Made by a program: the position numbers and the translations under genes. From the NCBI GenBank assembly GCA_036320915.1, contig JAXBDG010000023.1, forward strand, positions 248,001-312,000: DNA of 64,000 nt, given 5' to 3'. Under the pieces are notes generated by a model that saw only the letters and a list, made by a program, of their open reading frames with translations, made no database searches and was not told the DNA's origin. This document shows positions 31,936 through 42,722 of this stretch, piece after piece (the stretch's first letter is position 1; each line of letters starts with the position of its first letter). The DNA comes from Linnemannia elongata. Taxonomy: Eukaryota > Mortierellomycota > Mortierellomycetes > Mortierellales > Mortierellaceae.

Positions 31936-32768
31936 CTAGGTGTTCGCAATCGGAGCCTCGGGCGAGGTTGGTGGAGAGCCGCCTGGAGCCTGAATGGGCT
32001 CGGTCCGGTTTTCAGTCGGAACAGCGTTAGTTCCAGGGCCTTCAGCAAGACTTCTGAAGAACCTAGGAATACACCATTTGCCTAGCAGGCATCTGTAACC
32101 GCGACGGCAGCAACCGCCTGGAGCGGTATGATTGTCAGAACAAAGAGTGATAGCGTTAGCATTGTTTCTTTAAGGACTCTACCTGGGAAGATATTTGTTT
32201 TGGAAAAACAAAACAGAAAGTATAACTTACGACCACAGTCGACTATCCAACTTGGGCCACATGCACACTTTCCTCCATTGGTGCATCCGTACTTGCAACA
32301 TATGCCGCTACATACATATGGGTAGCCCAGAGGACAGCATCCGCGATAGCCGATGCTACACACCTTGCCGGGTAAGCAGCACCATGGGTGGTGTGAACCC
32401 CAGCTACAATGACATGAGAGCATTCATCAGCTCAGGATGATCTGATAACAGTCACTAGAAAGAGCGAAGGAGCGCTTTTGTAGCACCTACCCACAGAGCC
32501 TATGACCTGGTCTGCATATCGGGTGCCTGGGAGCGGCGTCAGATGGTTCGTCGGCCCTAGGATCGAGATCTTCGGCCTCGGTGGCAGAGGGGTAGGGACC
32601 CTCTGCCAAGGTACTCAAAGGACCATCATATGCGAGAGGCTCTTCGCCAATGGGATTGGCGTCGGCAAATGTGAGGGCGGTTGTGGTCGCAGACATCAGA
32701 CCGAGCAAGGTCAAGGTCAGCAGCAAGGCCAGGACCGCCAAGGATGCGAACTTGATGAATGAACGCAT
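31936..32768 (-). CDS. Secreted cysteine-rich protein, 210 aa, three exons
   Basis: Exons 32768-32491, 32403-32231 and 32117-31936 join in frame (donors GTAGGT and GTAAGT, acceptors TTGTAG and CTCCAG). Residues 1-31 are a clear signal peptide (MRSFIKFASLAVLALLLTLT...). An acidic pro-like segment follows to about residue 80. The core (about 84-165) has 18 cysteines, including four CC pairs (WCCLPG, GCCPLG, ICCKYG, GCCRRG). This is enough for nine disulfides and is arranged in two or three similar units of pattern C..G..CCP.G..C. The tail is Pro/Glu/Thr-rich. The exact spacing matches no family I know; it is loosely reminiscent of hevein- or granulin-like knots. Probably an extracellular, protease-resistant protein, possibly a small secreted effector. 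Exon boundaries fall inside the Cys array, so splice errors would change the knot. Confidence 0.75.
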
Positions 32769-33600
32769 GGATGTAAGGAAATAAAAATATAGTTTGGGAA
32801 TGAAAGGGAGAGTTTAGAGGAAAGGAAGAGTGGAGAAGAATTTGATGTGGAGATCAGCAAGGAGAATAGGATTGGAGCAGGAGGTAGCTTATTGCATTTA
32901 TAGTTTCGTACCACTTCTACGCTTGGACGCTCATCCCTTCTTGTCTTACAGGCGTCCCTCCTTTTTTTTTTTTTTTGGAAATGACAGTGACGGCTACTGG
33001 ACAGGTCTCACTCAAATTCAGCATAGCCAAGCTATTTTTACCCCTACTGTTGTCAACTCTAAAGGCTCTGCTTTTGAAACTGAATAACGACAAATGAGCG
33101 AAAGTTGATGGAACTAAGAATACAGTATGAGAAATTCGATTAATTGATTCTCTCGCACATACCCCAGGGGGCATATCGCCCATAGACGTCTCCAAGAATG
33201 AGTTTTCAACAAGCTCAAGGAGGAACGACCCTTTACCGTACTACCAGAATCTGGTCGTCGTATTGTCTCCACGCGGGCTATTTTGCTGTAGAAAGTCCAT
33301 CCCATACAATTAAAACGCATCAAAAGTATTGTGGTCGGATTTTTATACATAAGGCCAAAACTGACTGACTTGGTGCCGAGTCATTGTGATCTTGTGCAAT
33401 ATTACAATGGTCTAGGCCAAGGCACGAGTGGCAGTACGGGGTATCCTTTTAGTTGAACGCCGGTAACTTTCGTCGGGACAATTCAAAGCTGCGTTGTATG
33501 AAAAAGGTAGACATGAAAGAGTTACTGGCTATAGCTCTTTAATGGGCCTTTCTTTTGTCTAGCAGTATAACATGTTTACTTACTACACAGCCACGCACAA
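32769..33600. other. Upstream region of the Cys-rich gene
   Basis: The proximal 130 bases are purine-rich on the plus strand (pyrimidine-rich leader on the coding strand). Poly(T) at 32960-32975. Nothing coding could be supported between 32980 and 33600. Confidence 0.3.
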
Positions 33601-33601
33601 T

Positions 33602-33711
33602 CGGTCGACTCTTGGTATTACCGGTCGACTCTTGGTATAACCGGTCGACTCTTGGTGCAAGCTGTCGACTCTTGGTGCAAGCTGTCGACTCTTGGTACAG
33701 TCGGTCGATCT
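33602..33711. repeat. 20-bp tandem repeat, five units
   Basis: GTCGACTCTTGGTATTACCG, GTCGACTCTTGGTATAACCG, two GTCGACTCTTGGTGCAAGCT units and GTCGACTCTTGGTACAGTCG lie head to tail, followed by a partial sixth. The first 13 bases are invariant, and every unit begins with the palindrome GTCGAC. Confidence 0.9.
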
Positions 33712-33787
33712 TCGGAAGATAATACCAATGCATTATGTTACCAGGTATAGCATCGGTTTGCCTGAAAGTAGAGAAACCACATGGGTT

Positions 33788-33855
33788 TGGTAAAGTGAAA
33801 CAAAAAAAATACGCTTTGCGCACTGGCCAGATCTTAAAATAGCCGAGACGTTTCA
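33788..33855. repeat. Dispersed repeat, copy 1 (pair with 43047-43110)
   Basis: TAAAGTGAAACAAAAAAA, then GCTTTGCGCACTGGCCAGAT, then TTAAAATA recur at 43047-43110 as TAAAGTGAAACAAAAAAA...GCTTTGCGCACTAGCCAGGT...CTAAAATA. Non-coding. Confidence 0.6.
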
Positions 33856-34049
33856 AATTGTACTAGGGCGTTGCCACTTGAATTGTTCTCTTCCTGGGGG
33901 GTTGCATTATTGTGTCCATTTATTCCTGGAAGTGTACTGTACAAAGTAAACAATGAACGGTTTGCTGTATGATCGTTCGATTGAGTGGGTGCTGGTTAAA
34001 GTGCTACCTTGAAAACTATGTTTCTGGTGTAATTTCCTTTGGCTGTCGT

Positions 34050-35010
34050 AAAGGGTGTTGTTGGCGTGTTTGAAGGTCGAAGAATTGTTAGAGCGTTAAG
34101 GCTAAGGATTTGTTGTCAAGGTCTGAACATGATAGTGCAACATAAAGTTGCCCATATGAAAACCCAGCTTGGTGTAGATAGACACCTGTTGTTGTTATTG
34201 ATTTTCATTGCGCCTTGTTGATGGTAAGTGCGAAAGCAGGTCGGGGATTAGAAGTTGCAAGCGTGTGAATTTAATTAGTGTGGTGCCGTCGTCTTTTGAG
34301 GAGAGTGGCTTTCGTGTGATGAGAACGAAGTTGAATGATACTGTAACGATCTTTGCTTCTATGATGTATTCGTCCAGTTTTGATACTTGTAGTCGTGTAA
34401 CATTGCACATTCCTCTTCTCGTTGAGACATTGCGTGAAAGGATTATTGGCTGACCGACATTTAGTTTAATGATATGTTGTGGGAGGCCATTGTCGTCTAG
34501 TGTGCTATAATTTGTCCGCTCGTGCGAAAGGTGAATGCGCCCTTCTTAGTGTTGGCAAGAGTTTGGTCCAGACTGCATCGTAGAGGCAAACGCCATTGCT
34601 GAGTTGTATTTCTGATTTTGCGACAGAATGTTTTGCGTCGCAACAGATCCATAATTTTGTCGTAAGGCGTGATGTGAGGGAGGATGATTTGTCCCTTGCT
34701 GTAACATATCGAGAAGACTGGGTTGGTCTTTGAGCCGGATGAGCGTACTTGTATCCATACCAAAGCGTAGCAGTGTGGCCCCTCTGTTATTGCTTGGAAG
34801 TTATGGCGCATCTCTTTCTCGTCAAATTTTGGTCCGCAAATGAGATCCTGTGTGAATGGCCGCCAAGCAACTGATATATTGTGAACTGTGTTGGAGGGAT
34901 ATTGGCGACTTGCTTTTGTGAGGTGTGATGTTTTCCCGCAAGTGGCGTAAATACCCCGGGCTTTGTTGGACAACGGGTAAGATACAGGTAGGGGAATGTC
35001 CTGGGCATAG
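34050..35010 (-). pseudogene. Internally deleted Helitron replicase/helicase remnant
   Basis: The minus strand first reads a segment typical of the Helitron_like_N region: YATCGKTSHLTKASRQYPSN (zinc-knuckle-like), then CYALVWIQVRSSG...NPVFSI and CYSKGQIILPHITPYDKIMD. The expected continuation QNQKYNSAMAFASTMQSG lies in the next frame. At about 34495 it passes directly into the helicase C-terminus: GLPQHIIKLNVGQPIILSRN, then GMCNVTRLQVSKLDEYIIEA, then FALTINKAQ (motif V) with a stop, then GFSYGQLYVALSCSD (motif VI). The whole Rep HUH nuclease and helicase motifs I-IV are missing. Stops and frame changes show it is dead. Confidence 0.65.
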
Positions 35011-35639
35011 CTGTATGGATGTCACAGTAAAAAAAAGAACTGTATTAGTGTCTTATATGTTCTACCAACTTGGCATGATGTTGCTTTTATTCATGAGCAA
35101 CTCATTATGTTCCTCACATTGCTGCCACAAATTGTTCTCTCTTTTTCATTATCCCACACCGAGATAAGAATTTGGCCGCAGTTCAGGTTTGGTTATTGTG
35201 TCGCTCCATATTGTCGTTCATGTCACTTACTTAGCGGCTCTGGAAAATATTCTCCTTCTTGCATTCCTCATTTTCACCATCATTTCATTCCTCTCTCGCC
35301 ATTCCTCTCTTCATTTCCCTTCTCTTCCATCATCGACTCATTCCCGACACTTATCGTGGCAGAAGATATAATATCCATGACACTTTTTTCTGTTAGTCGT
35401 TTTTGCTCATTAGCTGTATTCCTTGTTCTTCCTTTGTTCTTTTTTCCTTTTTTGACCTGGCCTCACACATTTAAATACTCTGCCCTCCTGTACCTTATTT
35501 ATCTCCTTCCTTGCATTCACCCCGCAGATCTCTATCATCCTTATGCCCATTCTTGACGCCCTGTTAAACTCTAAACCGTTCTGGATATGATATCAAATTC
35601 ATCTGGTTTCTTAATGCTTATTGATCAATTGTGGCGTGG
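35011..35639. other. Pyrimidine-rich intergenic DNA
   Basis: TTCTCTC/TTCCT-rich from about 35240 to 35530, like promoter leaders elsewhere in the window, but no gene follows directly. No protein-like ORF. Confidence 0.3.
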
Positions 35640-36655
35640 CCGATTAATATTTGGTGTACCATCTTCTGTTTCGGACCCCCTTCTTCATGCGTCTGGGCAA
35701 GTTCTAGCATAGGTCATACAGGCAGTCCTCCTGGAGAGTTGCTCAAACATCCTGCACGCGCTCCCAGAGATCTTTCATGCTTCTCGGCGCCAGCTCTTGG
35801 GCGAGTTTATGCTTGATAGAGCCTCAGACGTGCTAGATGATGTTGTGGTCCGGAGAGTTGGCTGGCCCCTCAAGAACAGTAAACTACTGCTCGGCAAGCC
35901 ATTGTTGTACGACGTTTACAGTATGAACCTGAGAGTTGTCTTTCTGAAGGTTTGATTCCGCAGGATACATGCCGTGCCAAATGTATGAGATTAGAACATA
36001 ATCGTTGACGATGGTAAAGAAGAATTCCAAATCCAACAACCCATGTACCCGGAAAGGTCTCCTGGTTCAAAAAGAGTAATGCATCCCCTGATCAGCATTT
36101 TCCCTCTCCACCTTGTAGCGATGTGCAGATTTGATGAAGCTGCAGACAGCTGTGCTCTCGGTCGCTGTACTTCCTGATAAAGGAGCCCACGCAGCTGATA
36201 ATGCCCTCATCAGTGAGCATGACTCGCTTCCAGTCAGCCACTGTCCAGTCTATGTGTGACCGGACAAATGCAAGCCGATCCCACACATGGATTGGGTTGG
36301 AGATCAAGCCTCCTTTGTTGCACGCGTGCCCGGATTCTTTCGCCTCGCAGATTCCGTCGGATCGTCTCGACATGCACCTGCACGCCTCCCGTTTCTTGAA
36401 TGAACCGTTGGCCATCGTACATGGTTTCAGTCGGCCTGTGTTGAATTGATGGAAGAGCGCTTCCTTTGTTCTCGGGGGAGATCTTGTTAAGTGGACTTAT
36501 TTTTGGAGGAGAATGTTCTCTTGTTCCTGTTCCTGATATTAATTGTAGATCCGAGCGAGATCCTGTCTGAGTTGACCACTTCTCTGATGGAATGTCCTTG
36601 AATGAGTTGCTGGGTATCATGGACGACAGTTGCTAGTGGAGTTCGTTTGCCTCTC
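35640..36655 (-). pseudogene. Tc1/mariner-family transposase pseudogene
   Basis: Minus-strand pieces in Tc1 order. QLIQGHSIREVVNSDRISLG (36580-36630) looks like the first helix-turn-helix, and VETIRRNLRGERIRARVQQR (about 36320-36390) the second. Then LAFVRSHIDWTVADWKRVML and TDE (first catalytic Asp region, about 36210), then LQKDNSQVHT (second Asp region, about 35930). Then EGPANSPDHNII (third acidic region, Asn-Pro lost) and KDLWERVQDV. Several in-frame stops and at least three frame changes rule out function. The inverted repeats of the element could not be recognised. Confidence 0.7.
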
Positions 36656-38276
36656 TTATTATTGTTTTGTCCTGCCGGTGACGTCTAACAGGTGATTGGA
36701 GGAGCGATAGAAAGAATAGATGATGGAAGAGAGAAAAGTGAAGAAAGGTGGATTAAAGAGCGAACGATATATGAACCTGATTTTATTTATGTGATCAAAC
36801 TGACGCCACGATGTTCAAAGCGCGTTTGTTCGTGATCGTCTCCTCTAACGTTAATGGCGATGTGAGAGCAAAAAGTTAGAAATAAAATACAGGCGAAAAA
36901 GATCTGGGGGATGAACGTAAGAGTTAGGATGAGCATTTCAAAAACAAAGTCGAAATCACAAAAAGTATTATCACTCATGCTGAACACTTTAGTTGGGCAT
37001 GTGTGCAAAGTAGAGGGAAATGGCCGCACTGTCGAGGGAGAAGAAAATGGGCGGTCGGATGTCCTGTGGTTAGGTTATGCGTATTGACATCACCGTCGTA
37101 GTGTAGTCTTCTTCTCCCCCCTTTAGTTCCTCCACGCCCTCCATACCATCGGCATTTTTCTCATCTTCCACACCTTTTCCTCCTCTGTCTTTGTCAAGCT
37201 TCGAGTGAAGTGATTATTTTTAGAGGGAATTACATGACGCGTAGACGATACCTTTCCCCTGGGAAAGGCAAAGGAAGGGTATTAATTGGAAAAACAGAAA
37301 TGGACAGAAAACATTAATATGGAGTGAACTGAAAAAAAGCAATAAACTTAACAATCAGTATAGCGCATAACAGACAGTAGAGAGCGTAAGTGTCTTCCAA
37401 CCTACGTCCTATCGCGAAGTATAATTGGAAACCTTGGTTCAGAAGGAGGTTTATTATTTCCTTAGGGTGCTTTTTCCATTGTTAATTTGATTAGTAGAGA
37501 TAAAGATTGCAGTTCTGAGAGAAATGGGAATAAGGAACATAATAAGAGAAAAAAAAGGAAAAAAATATGGTGTAGGCCTCAAGGCATTTATTTTTATGGC
37601 ACGGGTGTATTTTAGTTACCCTTTTTTTCAATGAAGTGCATTATATGAGACATCAGCCCCTATGTACTGATGTCCCTAGCTGTATGGCTGCTCCTGTGTA
37701 TTAAGCATATAGCCGTGCATAATAGAGAACGGTCTCTTTCTTCACATTGACTATCAAGTTCATATACACTAACATTTTCAATATAAAGTTAACTGACATG
37801 GTTAATAATAAGCTGGATTGCCAATGCACCCACTGAGAATAAAGCAGTATTTACAATGGACAATGCATTGGTGCAATAAAAAAAAAAAAAAAAAAAATGT
37901 TAATCTTCAATTGGCAGAAGGAGACGCGAACAAAAGGCTAAATCCGCAATGATCGACCATCAACAGACAATGGGGCACTTGGAGAAAAAAAATAGGTCCA
38001 GTGAACGCACTCTAAATACAGGAACATGGTGGTCAGAAACAAAAAATGAAAAGGCATCGGGAAACTTGAACAACAGTAAGGGCCGCGGATGATCAGAGGC
38101 AACAATAGAATTGGACAATCAGAAAAAAGGGGCAGTCACAACATCGCCTTGCATAGATGTCATCACAGAAGTGAAAACGACTAAGCCCACCCAAAATAAG
38201 ATACAAAACAACGGTGAGCCGCACACCCATTGCATGGCACATTAACAGCCAAACCAAGCAAAGAAAAGACAGGAAT
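36656..38276. other. Gene-poor AT-rich region
   Basis: Poly(A) at 37880-37897 and scattered A-rich stretches. No ORF with protein character on either strand. Confidence 0.35.
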
Positions 38277-38333
38277 GAGAAAGGAATAAGAAAGGAATAA
38301 GAAAGGAATAAGAAAGGAATAAGAAAGGAATAA
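38277..38333. repeat. 11-bp tandem repeat, about five units
   Basis: AGAAAGGAATA repeated head to tail, then A-rich DNA. Confidence 0.9.
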
Positions 38334-38759
38334 TAAAAAAAAAAACGTAAAGAAGGTTTATGCGTGCGAGTGTTTAAAAAAGTCTATTCAATATGTAATG
38401 ATACGATTAAAAAAAGGAAAGAGGGAACCTTCAATCACAATGCTTGAGAAACGAATCAATCGCCATGCTAACGACAGCTGCTTCCAGCACCAAGCATCGT
38501 CGACTTCTCATAGTCAAGAGCCTGCTGGCCATTCTCAAGGTCAACTTACTCAAGAGAGCTAGGATCTTTACACAATCTGTCGCCTCTGATAACGCGGTCT
38601 CTAAATAAACGGTTTATAAAACCGCTTGAGACGTTGCCGCAACGACATCCAACAGTACCAATAGGCTCCCTACCATCCACAATAAGGAGTGACGATAGAA
38701 GCAGTAGTAGGAACATGATACAACATTGTATGAAGTGTAGAGAGAGAATGATGAGTGAG

Positions 38760-38905
38760 AGGAAAGAGAGAGAGGAATGAGAGGGAGGTAGAGAGAGGGA
38801 GGAGAGGGAGGGATAAGAGGGAGGGATGAGAGGGAGGAAGAGAGGGAGGAAGAGAGGGAGGAAGAGAGGGAGGAAGAGAAAGAGATGAAAGAGCGGAAAG
38901 AGAGG
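38760..38905. repeat. GA-rich minisatellite
   Basis: Units of GAGAGGGAGGAA and GAGGGATGAGAG repeat for about 145 bp. Just to the right, GAATTGTCCGAAAA occurs three times (39001-39066). Confidence 0.8.
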
Positions 38906-39234
38906 GTGAGGAAACGAAAACACAAAGGAGGGAGGGATTTCAAGAAATGCAACGAAAAATAAGTAAAAAAAGGAGAGGGTAGAAAAAAAAAAGAGAGAGA
39001 GAATTGTCCGAAAACAAAAAAAAAAGAGATAGAATTGTCCGAAAAGAGGGAGAATTGTCCGAAAAGAGGGAAAACAAAAAAGAGAAACGTAAAACCGTTT
39101 CAAAGTTCATAAGTCCCATAAGTCACGTGAATTGGGCAAACTCAAAGATTCCTTTAAGAGTGTTAGAACATGCATGTGATCAAGGTACCACTTATCTCAA
39201 TGGCACAAAGCAGAACGAAAATCGACACTCCTTT

Positions 39235-39505
39235 AATTAGCCGAGAGCCCACAGACCATATATTGACGGGCGTGGTATACACCAATCCACGTACACGTCA
39301 AACTAAGTTCAAATTCGAACTCCATAGATAAAGTACTATGACAAGAGGACAAAGCAAACAACATGAGCTGGAATTAAAGCGCCGTCGCTTTGAACGCCTG
39401 CCTGCCACAAGCCAGTTATCCTAGTGATAGTGCGGTGGCGATCGAACATGATGACTCAGTTCGTATTGATTAAAGTTCACACTGTTTTACCGTTCCCTTA
39501 AAAAG
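39235..39505 (-). repeat. 28S-rRNA-containing repeat, copy C
   Basis: Shares the full family unit with copy A. The left block is AATTAGCCGAGAGCCCACAG followed by GGTATACACCAATCCACG. The 28S core is shortened by an internal deletion (39370-39423, GCCGTCGCTTTGAACGCCTG then CCACAAGCCAGTTATCC). The right block is GTGCGGTGGCGATCGAACAT then TTTTACCGTTCCCTTAAA. Confidence 0.75.
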
Positions 39506-39544
39506 AAATCAAATTTGACAGGTGAACAAAAAGAATCGAAAACG

Positions 39545-39641
39545 CGACCTGGAATTCTAGTAAAGCAAGGATTGAAAGAGCCGACATCGAAGGATCAAAA
39601 TGCAATGTCGCTGTGAACGCTTGGCTGCCGCAAGCCAGTTA
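39545..39641 (-). repeat. 28S-rRNA-containing repeat, copy D, abutting a stop codon
   Basis: Best-preserved 28S core. On the minus strand it reads AACTGGCTTGCGGCAGCC, then AAGCGTTCACAGCGACATTG, then TTTTGATCCTTCGATGTCGG, then CTCTTTCAATC and GAATTC. Only about five changes are seen against the conserved fungal 28S sequence over about 67 bases. The stop codon of the DUF2235 gene (TAA, 39641-39639) overlaps the first bases of the repeat, so the gene's 3' UTR would start with rRNA-like sequence in sense orientation. Confidence 0.8.
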
Positions 39642-41553
39642 ATTATTATTTGTATTCAGACTATTAAAACCGTGCAGTGTATATCCCATGGCTTTCAAAT
39701 ACGTCTCAAAATGTGTGTAAGTCTTGCTCGAATATCTTGTGATATCTCCAAGTACTTCAATCGACTCGTTCCCCTGCGGCGCACCGTTCAACATAGGGAA
39801 CGTTGTCTCATACTCCGTCACAACCACGTTATAGCCCACAATCCTCCGGTCTCCCGTTTGAGTATAGTCATAGTCCGCAATCCTCCGGTCTCTCGTCTGA
39901 GCCAGCGCGTTAATGATAATCCTCACATCGGGGAACGGGACTGAAAATATGTGTTCAAGTGGCTCCAACAATTGTCCCGCCGGCAAAGTGGTGAGAGTAT
40001 GGCCGTAGATATCTCCACTGCCAGTGTCGGTGTTCGGATTCATCATATCTTGGGTTAGCCTTTCAATCCTATCGTCAATGCCATCTATGTCCAAACCGCT
40101 TTCATTACAACGCTGAAGCATCCACTGAAGCACGAAAGCGGCAAAGACCTTGTTTGGTTTGACGGTCATTGATAAAACGCCAAGGATACGAGTAATGTCG
40201 GCAGCATTTTCAATAGAGGCAATGATACGGCGGGCAGCGTCTTCAACAGGGGCGGTAATATGGCGGACAGCGCCTCCAACAGGGGCGGTGATATGGCGGA
40301 CAGCGTCTTCAACATGAGTGGTGATATGGCGGACAGCATCTTCAATATGGGTGGTGATATTGCGGGCAGCGCCAAAAACAGGGGCGGCGATATGGCGGGC
40401 AGCGTCTTCAATAGGGGCGGCGATATGGCGGGCAGCGTCTTCAATAGGGGCAGCGATATGGCGGGCAGCGTCTTCAACAGGGGCAGCAATATGGCGGGCA
40501 GCGTCAAAAGGGGCAATGATATCTTTGTCCCGCAGAAACCGAAACTGCTGGCAGGCGAGATCGTAGTGAGCGCCTGGGAACCAGTGCTCGTGGATCGGAA
40601 AAGCTGGGTTATCCTTGTATTTTTCTGTTCGCAATGCACGGCAGGGCTGAAAGATCCACAATCGATCATGGATAGCCAAGGCATGATATACCTGATACAG
40701 TAAGTAGCACAAATATAAAGAAGGTGGGTTAGAAAAGAATATGTTATTAATACTTACTTATAACAAATTGTAGCTGTGAACCTTATATTACCTCTTCGAC
40801 CTCGCTGGAGATACACTGATCGTAAAACTCCGGATAATGCAAACCAATACCAGCATCGAGCTTTGGTATGCCCCGACTTCCCACCGTGTCGAACAGACCC
40901 ATGAATCTGATCGGCGATCTGCGCGAAAGGGTAGAGCCAGACCCGACTTCGGCTTCAGGGGTAGAGCCAGACCCGACTTCGGCTTCAGGAGTAGAGCCAG
41001 GCGCGTGTTCAAGGGTATAGCTAGCCTCTTTTCGGAACTTGATACTTTTTGGGGATTTAGGTGCATCTTCAGGGTAAGGGCTGCGATAAATCTTGTAGAC
41101 CTCCTCGCACAAATAACGCTCCGGGACGTTAAGGGCTGCACCGTCGTTCTCGTCATTGCGAACGTTGTTGTCGTCGTCCCTCCGTCTGAGGATGCCGCAG
41201 TTGTTGATCATACCGGCGACACATCGCACAGTGTAAGCGCCACGACTAAGACCGAACATCCAGATCTCGTGGTTCTTAGTGAAGTGTTGGACAATGTACT
41301 GGTATACTTCGATACAATCCTGACCGAGGTCACTGCCAGTGGCGCCTTCGAAGATATATTGCAGAAACGTTTTATCGCCGGTGCCCGATCCTTGGAAGTA
41401 GCGTGCCTTGATGCCTTGTTTGTTGTCGTATATGTTGTTTTTATAAGGATCTTGTCCGTTCATAATCATGCTCGCAAGCAGGTAGATGTTGCTTTTGGTG
41501 TTAGTTGTTGATCCGCACCAAGTTCCATCGCACAGGACGATGAGCTTTTTCAT
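39639..41553 (-). CDS. DUF2235 (Tle1-like alpha/beta hydrolase) protein, 604 aa
   Basis: Two exons, 41553-40792 and 40691-39639, joined in frame (GTAATA..ATCAG). The start MKKLIVLCDGTW is the DUF2235 N-terminus. GLSRG (101-105) is the nucleophile elbow with S103, FDTVGS supplies D222, and HWFPGAHYD supplies H296: a Ser-Asp-His triad as in Tle1-type phospholipases. In fungi the family is cytosolic and of unknown substrate. A short repeat TPEAEVGSGS occurs twice (about 188-207). After the His motif comes an array of about ten 11-residue units (AARHIAAPVED type, about 315-425), which probably forms an amphipathic helix. The remaining C-terminus carries MTVKPNKVFAAFVLQWMLQR, typical of the family. 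The coding end coincides with a 28S-derived repeat, so the natural C-terminus may have been trimmed or its 3' UTR replaced. Confidence 0.85.
40212..40515. repeat. 33-bp coding minisatellite inside the DUF2235 gene
   Basis: About nine or ten units of 33 bp. On the plus strand each has GCGGCGATATGGCGGGCAGC followed by GTCTTCAATAGGG, with variants GTGATATGGCGGACAGC. All differ in multiples of three, so the reading frame is kept. Some adjacent units are identical, showing recent slippage or exchange. Confidence 0.9.
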
Positions 41554-41839
41554 TTTGGATGGAGGGTTGATTGAAGGGCTGCCTGAAGAGTTGATTGGGG
41601 GGTCGCCTGAAGGGTTGACTTGGACTTCGTCTGTGGCTTTAGAGGATATTATTGCTGATTTGGTCAGTGAAGGAGATATGTTGGATTGGAAAAGATGTTG
41701 TGGAATATCAGCTGCATTATTTATACTTCTCGAAATGAGTGATACACCTCGTCTAAGTGTTTAACCTCGAATTGGATGCAATCAGTGCACTCGGTCTTGA
41801 AAGCATATGCAATGTAAGGGATAAGAGGCATGAAGATTC
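41554..41839. other. Upstream region of the DUF2235 gene
   Basis: Contains a short repeated GAAGAGTTGATTGGGGGGTC / GAAGGGTTGACTTGG pattern at 41560-41630 just upstream of the start. No gene. Confidence 0.3.
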
Positions 41840-42087
41840 CTCTTTCATATGTTTTGTGAAAAAGCAAGGACACCCTGGCGCGTTTTTCTCCGTGACACCT
41901 GTTATTTATTATTGGTAGGGTTATATATAGGCAAGAGTTTTAGTACTAGTTCCATTGCATAATGCATATTTTCTTGACGGGACTGATAATGAAGCATATG
42001 GACATAGATTTCTATTTGCATGTGAGAATTGCAAAAAGGAGGATATCCGATTAAACATAGCGTGCACACAATCCAACCGGAGATATT
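41840..42087 (+). repeat. Local duplication, copy 1 (pair with 45615-45925)
   Basis: Shares with the second copy GTGAAAAAG, GGTTATTTAT-like, a GGTTATATATAGGCAA TATA-like stretch, GACTGATAATGAAG and GGACATAGATT/CC..ACTTGCATGTGAGAA, ending near CCAACCGGAG. A short ORF starting at the shared ATGAAG reads MKHMDIDFYLHV and stops early. Both copies look like a promoter plus first exon of an old gene. Confidence 0.55.
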
Positions 42088-42321
42088 GAAAGTCGAGTTT
42101 CAGTCTCATGCGCAAGCTTTATTCGCGCCGGAATTATTTGGTGAATATGTGAAACCATTATATTGTTGATGCAATCCAGTGATGGCTCATGCTTGAATGT
42201 ATACGAAGTGCAAAACTATTAATTGGTACCCTGTAAGTTGAAACAGATCTAGCCACAATATTGACGTTTGAATGAACTTGGCGGTTGTATATTCTGTCTG
42301 CATGTTACTGTTAATCGAGTT

Positions 42322-42552
42322 ATGGGATATCGAAACGACAAAGGACATCTTACGATCAAGTACCGCCAAGCCCGTGATGAAGTTATGGCAAATAAGACTA
42401 AGTTAATAGGAAAATTGACTGTGCAGATAACGCGCGTTCTTGAACTTCTTTCCAGTATGGAAGACCTTTTCACTTCCATACCCCCTACAAGCGTCCGCGA
42501 GAGATCCTGGTCGTTTATTGTGCCTTTCATCGAAAATGATGTAAAAAATTAA
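42322..42552 (+). CDS. Small hypothetical ORF, 76 aa
   Basis: ATG at 42322, charged and helical (IKYRQARDEVMANKTKLIGK), ending at a stop at 42550. It follows the first copy of the local duplication and could be a downstream exon of that decayed gene. No domain recognised; weak evidence. Confidence 0.25.
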   Translation: MGYRNDKGHLTIKYRQARDEVMANKTKLIGKLTVQITRVLELLSSMEDLFTSIPPTSVRERSWSFIVPFIENDVKN

Positions 42553-42722
42553 CCACTAATCCAGCTGTGAGCGGGGTTTGCATGGGTGTGGAACAAAAAT
42601 GTTGTTCTGAATAGCTGACTACTGAGTGACTAATCAGGGCTTAGTGGCCAAAACAAAATATTTTATGTGAAATGCCCAATAGATTAAAATATGAACAATC
42701 CAACAATCAATGTTTAAGCACT

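Noticed and set aside
37000..39000. CRISPR-like array among the short repeats
   Set aside because: The repeats are direct tandem units without unique spacers, and the genome is eukaryotic.
38546..39103. Minus-strand ORF of 185 codons with apparent hydrophobic segments
   Set aside because: The Phe/Leu/Ser-rich translation comes from the GA minisatellite read in antisense.
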